From assembly GCF_011388215.1 (NCBI RefSeq), contig NZ_CP049989.1, positions 1,550,001 through 1,614,000 of the forward strand: DNA of 64,000 nucleotides. Reading direction: 5' to 3'. The translations under genes were made by a program, and so were the position numbers. How positions within the stretch are numbered: position 1 is the first letter of the stretch; every line of letters starts with the position of its first letter. This stretch comes from Hydrogenophaga crocea (lineage in GTDB: Bacteria > Pseudomonadota > Gammaproteobacteria > Burkholderiales > Burkholderiaceae_C). Positions 39,248 through 50,364 of this stretch are shown here, piece after piece. A model generated the notes under the pieces. It did not search any database and was not told the origin of the DNA. It saw nothing but the letters and a program-made list of their open reading frames with translations.

Positions 39248-39323
39248 GGCAGTACCCGCAATTGAAGTGTGACCTGTTGCCTGCTTTATCGATGGACGGC
39301 AGGAGAACTTGAGGACTTTCGAT

Positions 39324-40151
39324 TCAATCCACGAAGGCCGCGAGCGCGTCCTCGAACGACCACTCCTCGGGGTCCTTGCCCAGCACCGCGCCCAGATCGA
39401 GACCGAGCGAGATGCCGACCATGTCCGGGAAGGTCGCGGCCAGACCGCTGTCGTCGAGCTGGATCTCTTCGGCGCGCGCGCGCCACGAGGCCAGGTGCAG
39501 CACGCCCGCCAGCGGCTCGTAGACCTCGCCCTCGAAGGGCTCGGTCTGGTGCTTGAGCGCATTCACGATGGCTTCGGGGAAGTTCCAGCGCTCCACCATG
39601 CCGGCACCCACCTCGGCGTAGGTGTAGCCAAAACGGTTGCGTTCGGCGCTTGCGCGCTGCAGGTCCAGCGGCGGCGTGCCCATGTCGAGCGGACCGATGT
39701 CGTCGGGCATGGCGATGTGCATCACCAGATCGCCGATGGCGTGGATCAGGCCCGCGGTGTAGGCGTTGGCCTCGTTCAGGCGCAGCAGGCCCGCGAGCGA
39801 CTTCGAGATGTCGGCCGCGCGCAGGCTGTAGCGCCAGAATTGCGGCAGGTTCACCCCGGGCACGTTCTTGAAGCTCGAGCCCAGCGCGGCCGCCATCACC
39901 AGCGAGCGCACGTGGGTCATGCCCAGCATGGCCACGGCCTCGTGGGCGTCGCCGATCTTGCGGCTGGCGCGAAAGAACGAGGAGTTGGACAGGCGCAGCA
40001 CGCGCGTGGTCAGCGAGGGGTCCTGGGCGATCAGCTCGCCCACGCGGCGCGGGCTCGGATCGTCCTTGTTCATCTCCGACATGAGATCGGCGACGGTGCG
40101 CGACATCGCGGGCAAGGCGCCCGGGTAATTGAGCAGGGCTTGTAAGTCCAT
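39324..40151 (-). CDS. HDOD domain protein (copy B)
   Basis: 275 residues from ATG 40151-40149, chosen because MDLQALLNYPGALPAMSRTV lines up with MNLEKLLKQPQALPSVPKVV of copy A; a start at 40193 would add 14 residues. HDOD features: DPSLTTRVLRLSNSSFFR, VAMLGMTHVRSLV, AGLIHAIGDLVMH. The C-terminal tails of both copies share ASWRARAEE. Probable regulatory scaffold of unknown pathway. Confidence 0.87.
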   Translation of the reverse strand: MDLQALLNYPGALPAMSRTVADLMSEMNKDDPSPRRVGELIAQDPSLTTRVLRLSNSSFFRASRKIGDAHEAVAMLGMTHVRSLVMAAALGSSFKNVPGVNLPQFWRYSLRAADISKSLAGLLRLNEANAYTAGLIHAIGDLVMHIAMPDDIGPLDMGTPPLDLQRASAERNRFGYTYAEVGAGMVERWNFPEAIVNALKHQTEPFEGEVYEPLAGVLHLASWRARAEEIQLDDSGLAATFPDMVGISLGLDLGAVLGKDPEEWSFEDALAAFVD

Positions 40152-40281
40152 GGATTGACGCGCGAAGAGACCAGGAATTTCTTCCTGGGTCATCGGCAGA
40201 TCGCGGCCGGACTTGATGGGGATTTGCCTACCGTCCAGCCGCCTGGCAGCGCCGTCTGTGCCCGCGCGGCGGGCCCCGCCC

Positions 40282-42594
<2,313 letters not shown>

Positions 42595-42760
42595 GTCTCG
42601 GGTCGAAGCGGTGGCGGCCGACGGCGGGGCCGGCCGGCCACGGGGAAAGCGCGCGAGTGTGCCACAGCACCCGCGGCCCGCCATTCGAAAACGCCCGGGC
42701 GCGGCGGTCGCGGCAAGCCCCGGCGCGGGCCGGGCACTTGTTCACGCGCAGCGGTCCGAA

Positions 42761-42778
42761 ATACTGCCGTAGCAGTAT
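42761..42778. promoter_or_regulatory. 18-bp palindrome upstream of the double-receiver gene
   Basis: ATACTGC (42761-42767) and its exact reverse complement GCAGTAT (42772-42778) around CGTA. It lies 54 bp before the start at 42832, in the divergent gap between tex and the response-regulator gene. The shape (7-bp arms, 4-bp centre) suits a LuxR/NarL-type or similar dimeric regulator. No regulator assigned. Confidence 0.55.
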
Positions 42779-42831
42779 CCGGAGGGCCGTATGCCCTGCC
42801 TAGCATCCCGCGGTTTCAGCCACCGCCCGCC

Positions 42832-43767
42832 ATGAAATCCCACGCGTTGCCCAAAGTGCTGTGTGTCGACGACGAGCCTGCCCTGCTGCGCGCGCTGCGC
42901 TGGCAATTGAGCCGGGAATTCGAAGTGGCCGTGGCCTCGGACGGCGCGCAGGCGCTGGCGCTGCTGCGCGGCGACCGCTTCGACGTGATCCTGTCGGACC
43001 AGCGCATGCCCGGCATGAGCGGCACCGAGTTCCTGCAGCAGGCCAAGGTGCTGTCGCCCCATTCCGTGCGGCTCTTGCTCACCGGGTACGCCGATTTCAA
43101 CGCGGTGGTGGCCGCGATCAACGAGGGCGATGTGTTCCGCTTCATCAGCAAACCCTGGGACACCCAGAAGCTGCTGCAGGCCGTGCAGGAGGCCGCGCGG
43201 CTGGCGCGCATGAGCCGCATGGGCTGGAGCGATTTCCAGGCCACCGCACCCGACACGCTCGCCGAGCACTTGCCCGAGCTGCTGCTGGTGCAGGCCGATG
43301 CGGCGCTGGCCGCGCTTTGCCAGGACGCCTGCGAGGGCCTGGCCCGCCCCCTGGCGGCCGACGACGCCGCCGATGCGCTCACGCTGCTGGCCCAGCGCCG
43401 CGTGGCCGTGGTGCTCGTGCAGCAGGTGCCCCTGTCGGGCGACACCGCGGCCCTGGTGCGCGCGCTGCGGCGGCGCCAGCAGCGCCCGGCGGTGGTGGTC
43501 TGCAGCGCCTCGCAGGACGCGCTGGGCCTGCAGCACCTGATCAACGAAGGCCTGATCCACCGCTTCGTCACCCTGCCCACCACCCGCGACAGCCTGCGCC
43601 GCGCGATCGAGGGCGCGCTGCAGCGCCACCGGCCGGTGGCCGTGCCGTTGCCGGAGCCCGAGCCCGACGAGGCCGCTGGTGGTCCCGATTCCGTGCCGCC
43701 GGCGGCCAGCGCCCGGCCAGGCTGGCGCGAATGGCTGGTACGCTGGCGTGCCCCGGGCCGGCGATGA
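42832..43767 (+). CDS. Response regulator with one intact and one degenerate receiver domain
   Basis: 311 residues. First receiver (about 8-125) is complete: VLCVDDEPALLRALRW with the acidic pocket at 13-14, phosphoacceptor Asp56 in VILSDQRMPGMSG, LLLTGYADFNA, and Lys in RFISKPWD. A second receiver-like domain (about 145-255) keeps the fold but its acceptor strand reads VVLVQQVPLSG, with Gln where Asp should be. There is no output domain beyond a short Arg-rich tail. Resembles RpfG/HupR-type receivers. Likely an adaptor in a two-component pathway; partner kinase not in reach. Confidence 0.82.
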   Translation: MKSHALPKVLCVDDEPALLRALRWQLSREFEVAVASDGAQALALLRGDRFDVILSDQRMPGMSGTEFLQQAKVLSPHSVRLLLTGYADFNAVVAAINEGDVFRFISKPWDTQKLLQAVQEAARLARMSRMGWSDFQATAPDTLAEHLPELLLVQADAALAALCQDACEGLARPLAADDAADALTLLAQRRVAVVLVQQVPLSGDTAALVRALRRRQQRPAVVVCSASQDALGLQHLINEGLIHRFVTLPTTRDSLRRAIEGALQRHRPVAVPLPEPEPDEAAGGPDSVPPAASARPGWREWLVRWRAPGRR

Positions 43768-43776
43768 TCGCGCCCG

Positions 43777-44805
43777 ATGCAGAACCCGCTGTTCCCCGAT
43801 CCCGATGCGCCGCCGCCGGCGCCCGCCCGCGGCGTGCAGCCCGCTGAGCACGGGCCGGCGCTGCGCACGCTCGCCCAGGCCCTGCCGCCGCGGCTGCGCC
43901 TGGGCAGCTCCTCGTGGAGCTACCCGGGCTGGGCCGGCATCGTGTGGGCGCGCGAGTACGCCGAGTCCACGCTGGCCCGGCAGGGCCTGTCGGCCTACGC
44001 GCAGCACCCCTTGCTGCGCACCGTGGGCATCGACCGCGGCTTCTACCGCCCGCTCACCGAGGCCGAGTACGCGCGCTACGCGGCCCAGGTGCCGGCGGAC
44101 TTCCGCTTCGTGGTGAAGGCCCCGGCCCTGGTGACCGACGCGCTGGTGCGTGGCGAAGACGGCCAGGGCCGCCAGCCCAACCCGCTGTTCCTCGACCCGG
44201 CGGCGGCCGTGCAGGCCTTCGTGCAGCCCGCGCTCGCGGGCCTGGGCGAGCGCACCGGCCCCCTGGTGTTCCAGCTCAGCCCCCTGCCTTTCGCGCAGCT
44301 GCAACGCCTGCCGCACGTGCTCGAGCGCCTGCGCGCGCTGCTCCAGGCGCTGCCCGACGTGCGCAGTGCCACGCCCGATGGCGTGATCGCGGTCGAGGTG
44401 CGCAACCCCGAATGGCTGTCGCCCGAGGTCGCGCCCGCGCTGGCCGCGGTGCTGCGCGACAGCGGCGCCACCTACTGCCTGGGCCTGCACGCCAAGATGC
44501 CGCGCCTGGCCGAACAGCTGCCGCTGCTGCGTGCGCTCTGGCCGGGGCCGCTGGTGTGCCGCTGGAATCTCAACCCGCTGCACGGCGCGTACGGCTATGA
44601 AGACGCGCAACGCGAGTACGCACCCTACGACCGCATCCACGACGTGGACGAAGACACGCGCGCGCTGCTGGTGCGCACGCTGCGCGGCGTCACGGGCGCG
44701 GGGCAGAACGCCTTCGTCACCATCAGCAACAAGGCCGAAGGCTGCGCGCCGCTGTCGGCGCAGGCGCTGGCCGAGGCACTGGCCGGGGCGCCCGCGCGGG
44801 GCTGA
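43777..44805 (+). CDS. DUF72 family protein
   Basis: 342 residues with the DUF72 pattern (LGSSSWSYPGWAGIVW near the start, VPADFRFVVKAP, LVFQLSPLPF, VAVEVRNPEWL-like segment, CRWNLNP). The fold is a TIM barrel. Members are widespread and have no firmly established activity. Begins 9 bp after the response-regulator gene on the same strand and may be co-transcribed. Confidence 0.85.
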   Translation: MQNPLFPDPDAPPPAPARGVQPAEHGPALRTLAQALPPRLRLGSSSWSYPGWAGIVWAREYAESTLARQGLSAYAQHPLLRTVGIDRGFYRPLTEAEYARYAAQVPADFRFVVKAPALVTDALVRGEDGQGRQPNPLFLDPAAAVQAFVQPALAGLGERTGPLVFQLSPLPFAQLQRLPHVLERLRALLQALPDVRSATPDGVIAVEVRNPEWLSPEVAPALAAVLRDSGATYCLGLHAKMPRLAEQLPLLRALWPGPLVCRWNLNPLHGAYGYEDAQREYAPYDRIHDVDEDTRALLVRTLRGVTGAGQNAFVTISNKAEGCAPLSAQALAEALAGAPARG

Positions 44806-45711
44806 TCAGCCGGCGCGCAGCGCCTGGCGCAGTTGCTCGCCCACCTCGGGCCGCTCCAGGAAAGGGTCGGGCGGGTTGGTGGCGTTCACGATGGCCTCCA
44901 TGCGCGAGCGCACGTTGCCCAGCGCCCGGGGGTGGCTGAAGATGTAGAAGCGGTCCTCGCGCAGCGCGTCGAACACGCGGCCGGCCACCTCGGCCGCCGT
45001 GACCTTGCCCGAGCTCACGGCCTTGTCGGTCATGGCCTGGCCGATCAGCTGGCTGCGGGTGGGCTTCTCGTCGGCCAGTTCGGCGGGCTTGTTGCGGTGG
45101 CTCTGACTGATGCCCGTGGGCACAAAGTACGGGCACAACACGCTCGCGCCGATCTGGTCGGTGACCAGGCGCAGGTCCTGGTAGAGCGTTTCGCTGAAGG
45201 CCACCACCGCGTGCTTGGCCACGTTGTAGATGCCCATGTTGGGCGGGGTGAGCAGGCCCGCCATACTCGCGGTGTTCACGATGTGGCCGCGCCACTGCGG
45301 GTCGGCCTTGGCGGCGGCCAGCATCATCGGGGTGAACAGTCGCGTGCCATGGATCACGCCCCACAGGTTCACGCCCAGCACCCACTCCCAGTCCTTGACC
45401 GAGTTCTCCCAGATCATGCCGGCCGAGCCCACGCCTGCGTTGTTGAAGACGAAGTGCGGTGCGCCGAAGGTGGTGTGCACGTCGCGCGCCAGGGCATCCA
45501 TCTGCGCGGCGTCGGACACGTCGACGCGGCGCGCCAGCACCTTCACGCCCGCGGCCTTCATCTCGGCCTCGGCGCGTTCGAGCGCGTCGGCCTGCACGTC
45601 GACCAGCACCAGGTTCATGCCCAGGCCCGCGCCGATGCGCGCGCATTCGAGCCCGAAGCCCGAGCCCGCGCCCGTGAGCACCGCGGTCCGGCCGGCAAAG
45701 TCCTGCATCAT
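44806..45711 (-). CDS. SDR-family oxidoreductase
   Basis: 301 residues. NAD(P) motif TGAGSGFG, NNAGVG, and the catalytic Ser-Tyr-Lys set (NTASMAGLLTPPNMGIYNVAK). Last gene of the - strand acyl-CoA catabolic array, 29 bp after the GNAT gene. Probably a hydroxyacyl or alcohol dehydrogenase. Confidence 0.88.
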   Translation of the reverse strand: MMQDFAGRTAVLTGAGSGFGLECARIGAGLGMNLVLVDVQADALERAEAEMKAAGVKVLARRVDVSDAAQMDALARDVHTTFGAPHFVFNNAGVGSAGMIWENSVKDWEWVLGVNLWGVIHGTRLFTPMMLAAAKADPQWRGHIVNTASMAGLLTPPNMGIYNVAKHAVVAFSETLYQDLRLVTDQIGASVLCPYFVPTGISQSHRNKPAELADEKPTRSQLIGQAMTDKAVSSGKVTAAEVAGRVFDALREDRFYIFSHPRALGNVRSRMEAIVNATNPPDPFLERPEVGEQLRQALRAG

Positions 45712-45740
45712 GGTTGTGTCTCCTCGTTGGGTTGTGGGGG

Positions 45741-46196
45741 TCAGCGGCGCAGCATCTCGATGTGGTCGATGCCGTCCTCCAGGTAGATGTCGCCATCGCG
45801 CACGAAGCCGTGCTGCTCGTAGAAGGCCTGCAGACGCGCCTGCGCGCCGATGCGGATGGGCTGCGCGCCCCAGAGCCGCTGCAGGTGCTGCACGGCCTCG
45901 CGCATGAGCACATGGCCCAGGCCGGTGCCGCGCGCGGCCGGGTCGCTCACCACGCGGCCGATGCTGGCCTCGCTGAACTTGAGGCCGGCGGGCACCAGGC
46001 GCGCGTAAGCCAGCAGGCGGCCGTCGTGCTCACCCAGCAGGTGGTGGCAGTCGGGGTCGGCGCCGTCCATGTCCTGGAACAGGCACTGCTGCTCCATCAC
46101 GAAGACCTCGGTGCGCAGGCGCAGCAGCGCGTACAGCGCGTGCGGGCCCAGGTCGGCAAAGGGCAGGCAGCGCCAGCGGATGTCGGACGGGGTCAA
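45741..46196 (-). CDS. ElaA-like GNAT acetyltransferase, TTG start
   Basis: 151 residues starting at TTG 46196-46194. That codon overlaps the GST stop as TTGA, and no ATG or GTG is available before the conserved SDIRWRCLPFADL. GNAT signature: RRTEVF-like LRLRTEVFVMEQQCLFQDMDG, RVVSDPAARGTGLGHVLMREA and LQAFYEQHGF. Paralogous to the C-terminal half of the thioesterase-GNAT fusion at 30903. Substrate unknown. Confidence 0.82.
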   Translation of the reverse strand: MTPSDIRWRCLPFADLGPHALYALLRLRTEVFVMEQQCLFQDMDGADPDCHHLLGEHDGRLLAYARLVPAGLKFSEASIGRVVSDPAARGTGLGHVLMREAVQHLQRLWGAQPIRIGAQARLQAFYEQHGFVRDGDIYLEDGIDHIEMLRR

Positions 46197-47131
46197 GCCT
46201 TGATTTCCTTCAGCACATAGCCCACGCGCGGGAAGTGCACGTGCACCGAGCCCGCGCGCTCGTCGTGGCGTTCCAGGGTGTAGCGCGTGCGCGTGGCGCC
46301 CACCAGGGTGCCCTCGGTGGCCTCGGTGCCGAAGGCCTCGGCGGCCACGCTCACGCGGCTGCCCAGGGGAATGCCGTGGTCGTCCTGGAACACCTCGTCG
46401 GGCCGGATGGGCTCGGGCGTGGCCGCGTGGGCGATGCCCACGGCCTCGGTGCTGCTCAGGCGCTGCGGCCGGCCATGGCCGATGGCGGCGATGCGGTCCA
46501 TCCACTCGAGCACGTCGGGCGTGGCGTCGAAGATGTCGGCCAGCACGGGGTTGAGCGTGCGCGTGAACCACAGCGGGTGGTAGGCCGCGAGGTCGGCGAT
46601 GCAGGGCACCTCGCCCAGCAGGTAGGGCTGGTCGTCGAGCATGTTCGCCAGGCGGCGCAGGTAGCTGCGGTAGGCGCTGGTGCCGTCGGCCGGGCGCAGC
46701 AGCGTCATGTTCGTGCGCATGGCCGCGCGGTCGGCGGCGAAGGCCTGGCCCTCGCCGGGCGGGCGGTTGGCGAACATCGCGGCCGCGCCCTTGGGGCTGA
46801 GCGTGTAGGCCATGGAGGCCCAGAACAGCGGCGTGTCGGCCCACTGCGCGAGCGCGCGCGAGAGCCCTCGCGCGTGCGCGGGGAACAGCGGCGGCTCGGC
46901 CACGCGGTGTTCGAGCACGTCGGCGATCAGCGCGGTGTCGCAGTAGATGTCGGCGCCGATCTGCAGGATGGGCGTCTTGCGGTAGCCGCCGGTGAGCGCG
47001 ATCACGTCGGGCTTGGGCATGACGGCCGGGATGTGCACGCTGTGCCAGGCCAGGCCCTTCAAGCCGAGCATGAGGCGCACCTTCTCGGCGAACGGCGACA
47101 TGGGGTAGTGGTGCAGGATCAGGTCGTGCAT
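46193..47131 (-). CDS. Glutathione S-transferase family protein
   Basis: 312 residues from ATG 47131-47129, where the family opening HDLILHHYPMSPFAEKVRLML begins; ATG 47146 is an in-frame alternative. N-terminal thioredoxin-like GST domain with RKTPILQIGADIYCDTALIADVLE, then an all-helical C-domain (PYLLGEVPCIADLAAYHPLWF). An extra C-terminal stretch of about 80 residues resembles a small beta-rich add-on. It may detoxify electrophiles produced during acyl degradation. Confidence 0.87.
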   Translation of the reverse strand: MHDLILHHYPMSPFAEKVRLMLGLKGLAWHSVHIPAVMPKPDVIALTGGYRKTPILQIGADIYCDTALIADVLEHRVAEPPLFPAHARGLSRALAQWADTPLFWASMAYTLSPKGAAAMFANRPPGEGQAFAADRAAMRTNMTLLRPADGTSAYRSYLRRLANMLDDQPYLLGEVPCIADLAAYHPLWFTRTLNPVLADIFDATPDVLEWMDRIAAIGHGRPQRLSSTEAVGIAHAATPEPIRPDEVFQDDHGIPLGSRVSVAAEAFGTEATEGTLVGATRTRYTLERHDERAGSVHVHFPRVGYVLKEIKA

Positions 47132-47156
47132 GGTGGTGGCGTGCATGGCCGTGAGG

Positions 47157-48806
47157 TTAGCGCGGCAGCGCGCGCGCGAGGATGGCGTCGACCTCGGTGC
47201 CCGCGGACAGCGAGCCGAAGCTGTGGCCCCAGTGCCCGCCGATGCGGGAATCGCAGAAGGCGTGGAACACGGCCGCGGGCGCGGTCTGCGCGAGCAGCGC
47301 GGCCTGCACCGCCAGCGCCACGTCCTGGGCGAGGCGGCGCGCCTCCATTTCGGTGGCCATTTCTTCCACGCGCAGCGGCAGCCGCGCGGCCAGGTGGTCG
47401 AGCGCGGGGTGCATGCCTTTGGCGGGCGCCAGTTCGTGCGCGAGCGCGGCGGCGGCATCGGCCTTGCGGATCGCGCGCAGCAGGTCGAGCGCCATGATGT
47501 TGCCCGCGCCTTCCCAGATCGAGTTGAGCGGCATCTCGCGGTAGATGCGCGCCATGATGCCTTCGCCGCCCTCCTCCACGTAGCCATTGCCGCCCAGGCA
47601 TTCCATGGCCTCCTGCGCGAAGTGGCTGCCGCGCTTGCAGATCCAGAACTTGGCCACGGGCGTGAGCAGGCGCGCCATCACGGCCTCGTGGGCGTCGTCG
47701 GGGCGGTCGAAGGCGCGCGCCAGGCGCAGCGCGAGCGCGGTGGCGGCTTCGCTTTCCAGCGCCAGATCGGCCAGCACGTTCTTCATCAGCGGCTGGTCGA
47801 TCAGGAACTTGCCGAAGGCCTTGCGCTGCGTGGTGTGGTTCAGCGCGATGGACAAGGCCTGGCGCATCAGACCGCTGGTGCCCAGCGCGCAGTCCAGCCG
47901 CGTGAGCGTGCCCATGGCGAGGATCTGCGGCACGCCGCGGCCCTCCTCGCCCACCAGCCAGGCGCTGGCGCCGAGGAACTCGACCTCGGAGCTCGCGTTG
48001 GCCTTGTTGCCGAGCTTGTCCTTCAGCCGCTGGATCGCGATCGCGTTGAGCGAGCCGTCGGGCAGCACGCGCGGCAGGAACAGGCAGCTCAGGCCGCTCG
48101 CGGTCTGCGCGAGGATGAGGAAGGCGTCGCACATGGGCGCCGAGAAAAACCACTTGTGGCCCGTGACCACGAAGCGCCGGCCCCAGGCGTCCTCGCCCGC
48201 GGGCTCGGCATGCGTGGTGTTGGCGCGCACGTCGGAGCCGCCCTGCTTCTCGGTCATGCCCATGCCCATGGTGGCGCCGGGCTTGTCGCGCCAGACCTTG
48301 AGCGCCGGGTCGTAGGCGCGGCTGGTGAGCTGCGGCGCCCAGTCGCCGTAGATCGCCGCATTGCCCTGCAGCGCGGGCGTGACCGCGTAGCTCATGGAGA
48401 TCGGGCACAGGATCGAGGGCTCGAGCTCGGTGAACAGCATGAAGCCGGCCGCGCGCCGCAGGTGCGCATGGCCCGTGGCCCGCGCTTCGGGCGCAAAGGC
48501 CGCGCCATGAAGGCCCGCACCCACGGCCGCGCGCATCAGCGCGTGGTAGCTCGGGTGGAACTCCACCTGGTCGATGCGTTGCCCCACGCGGCTGTGGGTC
48601 TTGAGCTGGGGCGTGAACACGTTGGCCAGGCGCGCATGGGTCTGGTACTCGGCGCTGCCCGCGAGCGCGCCGAGTTCGCGCAGCGCCGTGGTGTCGAGCC
48701 CGGGCGCGTTGAAGGCCAGCGCGGCCTGCAGCGGCCGGTTGGTCTCGAACAGGTTCACATCGGCCAGGGGCGCCGGCTGGTTGAAGACCTCGTGTGTCAC
48801 GGTCAT
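47157..48806 (-). CDS. AidB-like acyl-CoA dehydrogenase
   Basis: 549 residues, close to the length of E. coli AidB. MGMTEKQGGSDVRANTT (flavin-contact loop), RLKDKLGNKANASSEVEF, LDCALGTSGLMRQALSIALNHTTQRKAFGKFLIDQP, and EAMECLGGNGYVEEGGEGIMARIYREMPLNSIWEGAGNIMALDLLRA are AidB hallmarks. AidB binds DNA and FAD and is induced by alkylation stress, but many homologues work in catabolism. Encoded with other acyl-CoA enzymes here. Confidence 0.88.
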   Translation of the reverse strand: MTVTHEVFNQPAPLADVNLFETNRPLQAALAFNAPGLDTTALRELGALAGSAEYQTHARLANVFTPQLKTHSRVGQRIDQVEFHPSYHALMRAAVGAGLHGAAFAPEARATGHAHLRRAAGFMLFTELEPSILCPISMSYAVTPALQGNAAIYGDWAPQLTSRAYDPALKVWRDKPGATMGMGMTEKQGGSDVRANTTHAEPAGEDAWGRRFVVTGHKWFFSAPMCDAFLILAQTASGLSCLFLPRVLPDGSLNAIAIQRLKDKLGNKANASSEVEFLGASAWLVGEEGRGVPQILAMGTLTRLDCALGTSGLMRQALSIALNHTTQRKAFGKFLIDQPLMKNVLADLALESEAATALALRLARAFDRPDDAHEAVMARLLTPVAKFWICKRGSHFAQEAMECLGGNGYVEEGGEGIMARIYREMPLNSIWEGAGNIMALDLLRAIRKADAAAALAHELAPAKGMHPALDHLAARLPLRVEEMATEMEARRLAQDVALAVQAALLAQTAPAAVFHAFCDSRIGGHWGHSFGSLSAGTEVDAILARALPR

Positions 48807-48857
48807 GGCATCTCCATTCGAGGGCCAGCGCGGAACCGGCTTTGCCGGGCCGCTGCT

Positions 48858-48897
48858 GGCGCCCCCTGGGGGGTGACGCCGCAGGCGGCGCGGGGGG
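48858..48897. repeat. REP-like GC-rich palindromic repeat between two - strand genes
   Basis: Nested dyads: CCCCCTGGGGGG followed by GCCGCAGGCGGC, ending in GGGGGG. This composition and order match repetitive extragenic elements that I recognise from Comamonadaceae genomes. Only one copy is seen in this window. It fills the short gap between the CurA-like and AidB-like genes and can form strong RNA hairpins. Confidence 0.55.
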
Positions 48898-49914
48898 TTA
48901 CACCAGTTTCACGAGCTGCTTGCCGAAGTTCTTGCCCTTGAGCAGGCCCAGGAAGGCCTCGGGTGCGGCCGCGATGCCCTGGGCGATGGTCTCGCGCGGG
49001 CGCAGCTTGCCGGTGGCCACGAGCGTGCCCAGTTCCTTGAGCGCCTCGGGCCAGACCTCCATGTGCTCGCTCACGATGAAGCCCTCGACCTTGAGGCGGT
49101 TCACCAGGATCAGCGCGGGGTTGGCCAGCGGCAGCGGCTGGCCGTCGTAGCCGGCGATCATGCCGCACACGGCGATGCGGCCGAAGGCGTTCATGCGCAG
49201 CAGCACGGCGTCGAGCACCATGCCGCCCACGTTCTCGAAGTAGCCGTCGATGCCCTTGGGGCAGACCTCTTTGAGCGCCTTGGCCAGCGAGTACATGTCC
49301 TTGTGCAGCCGGTAGTCGATGCAGGCGTCGAAGCCCAGCTCCTCGACCGCGTACTTGCACTTGTCGGGCCCGCCCGCGATGCCCACCACGCGGCAGCCGC
49401 GCGCCTTGGCGAGCGCGCCGAAGGCGCTGCCGACCGCGCCCGTGGCCGCGCTCACCACCACGGTGTCGCCGGGCTGGGGGTTGATGATCTTCACCAGGCC
49501 GTACCAGGCGGTGACGCCGGGCATGCCCACGGCGCCCAGGTAGTGGCTCAGCGGCACGTGCGTGGTGTCGACCTTGCGCAGCGCGCCGGGCTGCTCGGCG
49601 TCGACCACGCTGTATTCCTGCCAGCCGCCCATGCCCACCACCTTGTCGCCCACGGCGTACTTGGGGTGCTTCGATTCGGCGACCTCGCCCACCGTGCCGC
49701 CGATCATGACCTCGCCCAGCGGCTGCGAGGCCGCGTAGCTCTTGCTGTCGTTCATGCGGCCGCGCATGTACGGGTCCAGGCTCAGGTAGTGGTGGCGCAC
49801 CAGCACCTGGCCGTCCTTGAGCGCGGGCGTCTCGGTGGTCACGAGCTTGAAGTTGCCGGTGGTGGCTTCGCCCTGCGGGCGGTTGTCGAGCAGGATCTGG
49901 CGGTTCGCGGGCAT
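48898..49914 (-). CDS. CurA-like NADP-dependent oxidoreductase (MDR, zinc-free)
   Basis: 338 residues from ATG 49914-49912, with GAGGAG upstream. LSLDPYMRGRMND, YLGAVGMPGVTAWYGL, VVVSAATGAVGSAFGALAKARGCRVVGIAGG, and IDYRL place it in the leukotriene-B4-dehydrogenase/CurA group, which reduces enones with NADPH. Lacks zinc ligands, as the group does. Member of the acyl-CoA degradation array. Confidence 0.9.
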   Translation of the reverse strand: MPANRQILLDNRPQGEATTGNFKLVTTETPALKDGQVLVRHHYLSLDPYMRGRMNDSKSYAASQPLGEVMIGGTVGEVAESKHPKYAVGDKVVGMGGWQEYSVVDAEQPGALRKVDTTHVPLSHYLGAVGMPGVTAWYGLVKIINPQPGDTVVVSAATGAVGSAFGALAKARGCRVVGIAGGPDKCKYAVEELGFDACIDYRLHKDMYSLAKALKEVCPKGIDGYFENVGGMVLDAVLLRMNAFGRIAVCGMIAGYDGQPLPLANPALILVNRLKVEGFIVSEHMEVWPEALKELGTLVATGKLRPRETIAQGIAAAPEAFLGLLKGKNFGKQLVKLV

Positions 49915-49930
49915 GGGGGTCTCCTCGGGG

Positions 49931-50359
49931 TCAGTCGGTCGAAATGCGGTTGAGGGCTTGCGTGCTGCCGGCCCCGGTGGGCAGGCGCGGCACGAACTTG
50001 AAGGTACCGGTGGCATGGCTGCACAGCCGGCCCTGGGCGTCGAACACCTGGCCTTCGGTGAAGGCCATGGTGGCCGAGCGGTGCAGCAGACGGCCCCTGG
50101 CCGTGAGCGCGCCCTGCGAGGCGCGCATGAAGCTGGTCTTCATCTCGATGGTCACGGCGCCCATGCTGGGCTCCACCGAGCGCGCGGCGTGCGCCATGAC
50201 CACGTCGAGCAGGGTCATGGTGGCGCCGCCGTGCACCACGTCGAACGAATTCAGGTGCTCGCCCGAGGGCTCGAAGCCGATCTCGGCCTCGCCGCCTTCC
50301 ATGCGGCGCAGCTTGAAGCCGAGCAGCTCGACGAAGGGGATGCGAACGGAGAACTCCAA
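49931..50359 (-). CDS. PaaI/YdiI-type hotdog thioesterase (array copy 2), TTG start
   Basis: 142 residues. The hotdog motif HLNSFDVVHGGATMTLLDVVMAHAA places a family-conserved HGG in the long helix region, followed by GAVTIEMKTSFMR. The TTG at 50359-50357 is the only suitable start: GGAGG (50373-50369 on this strand) lies nine bases upstream, overlapping the end of the SDR gene. No ATG or GTG is found before the conserved region. Hydrolyses acyl-CoA thioesters. Confidence 0.82.
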   Translation of the reverse strand: MEFSVRIPFVELLGFKLRRMEGGEAEIGFEPSGEHLNSFDVVHGGATMTLLDVVMAHAARSVEPSMGAVTIEMKTSFMRASQGALTARGRLLHRSATMAFTEGQVFDAQGRLCSHATGTFKFVPRLPTGAGSTQALNRISTD

Positions 50360-50364
50360 AGCGA

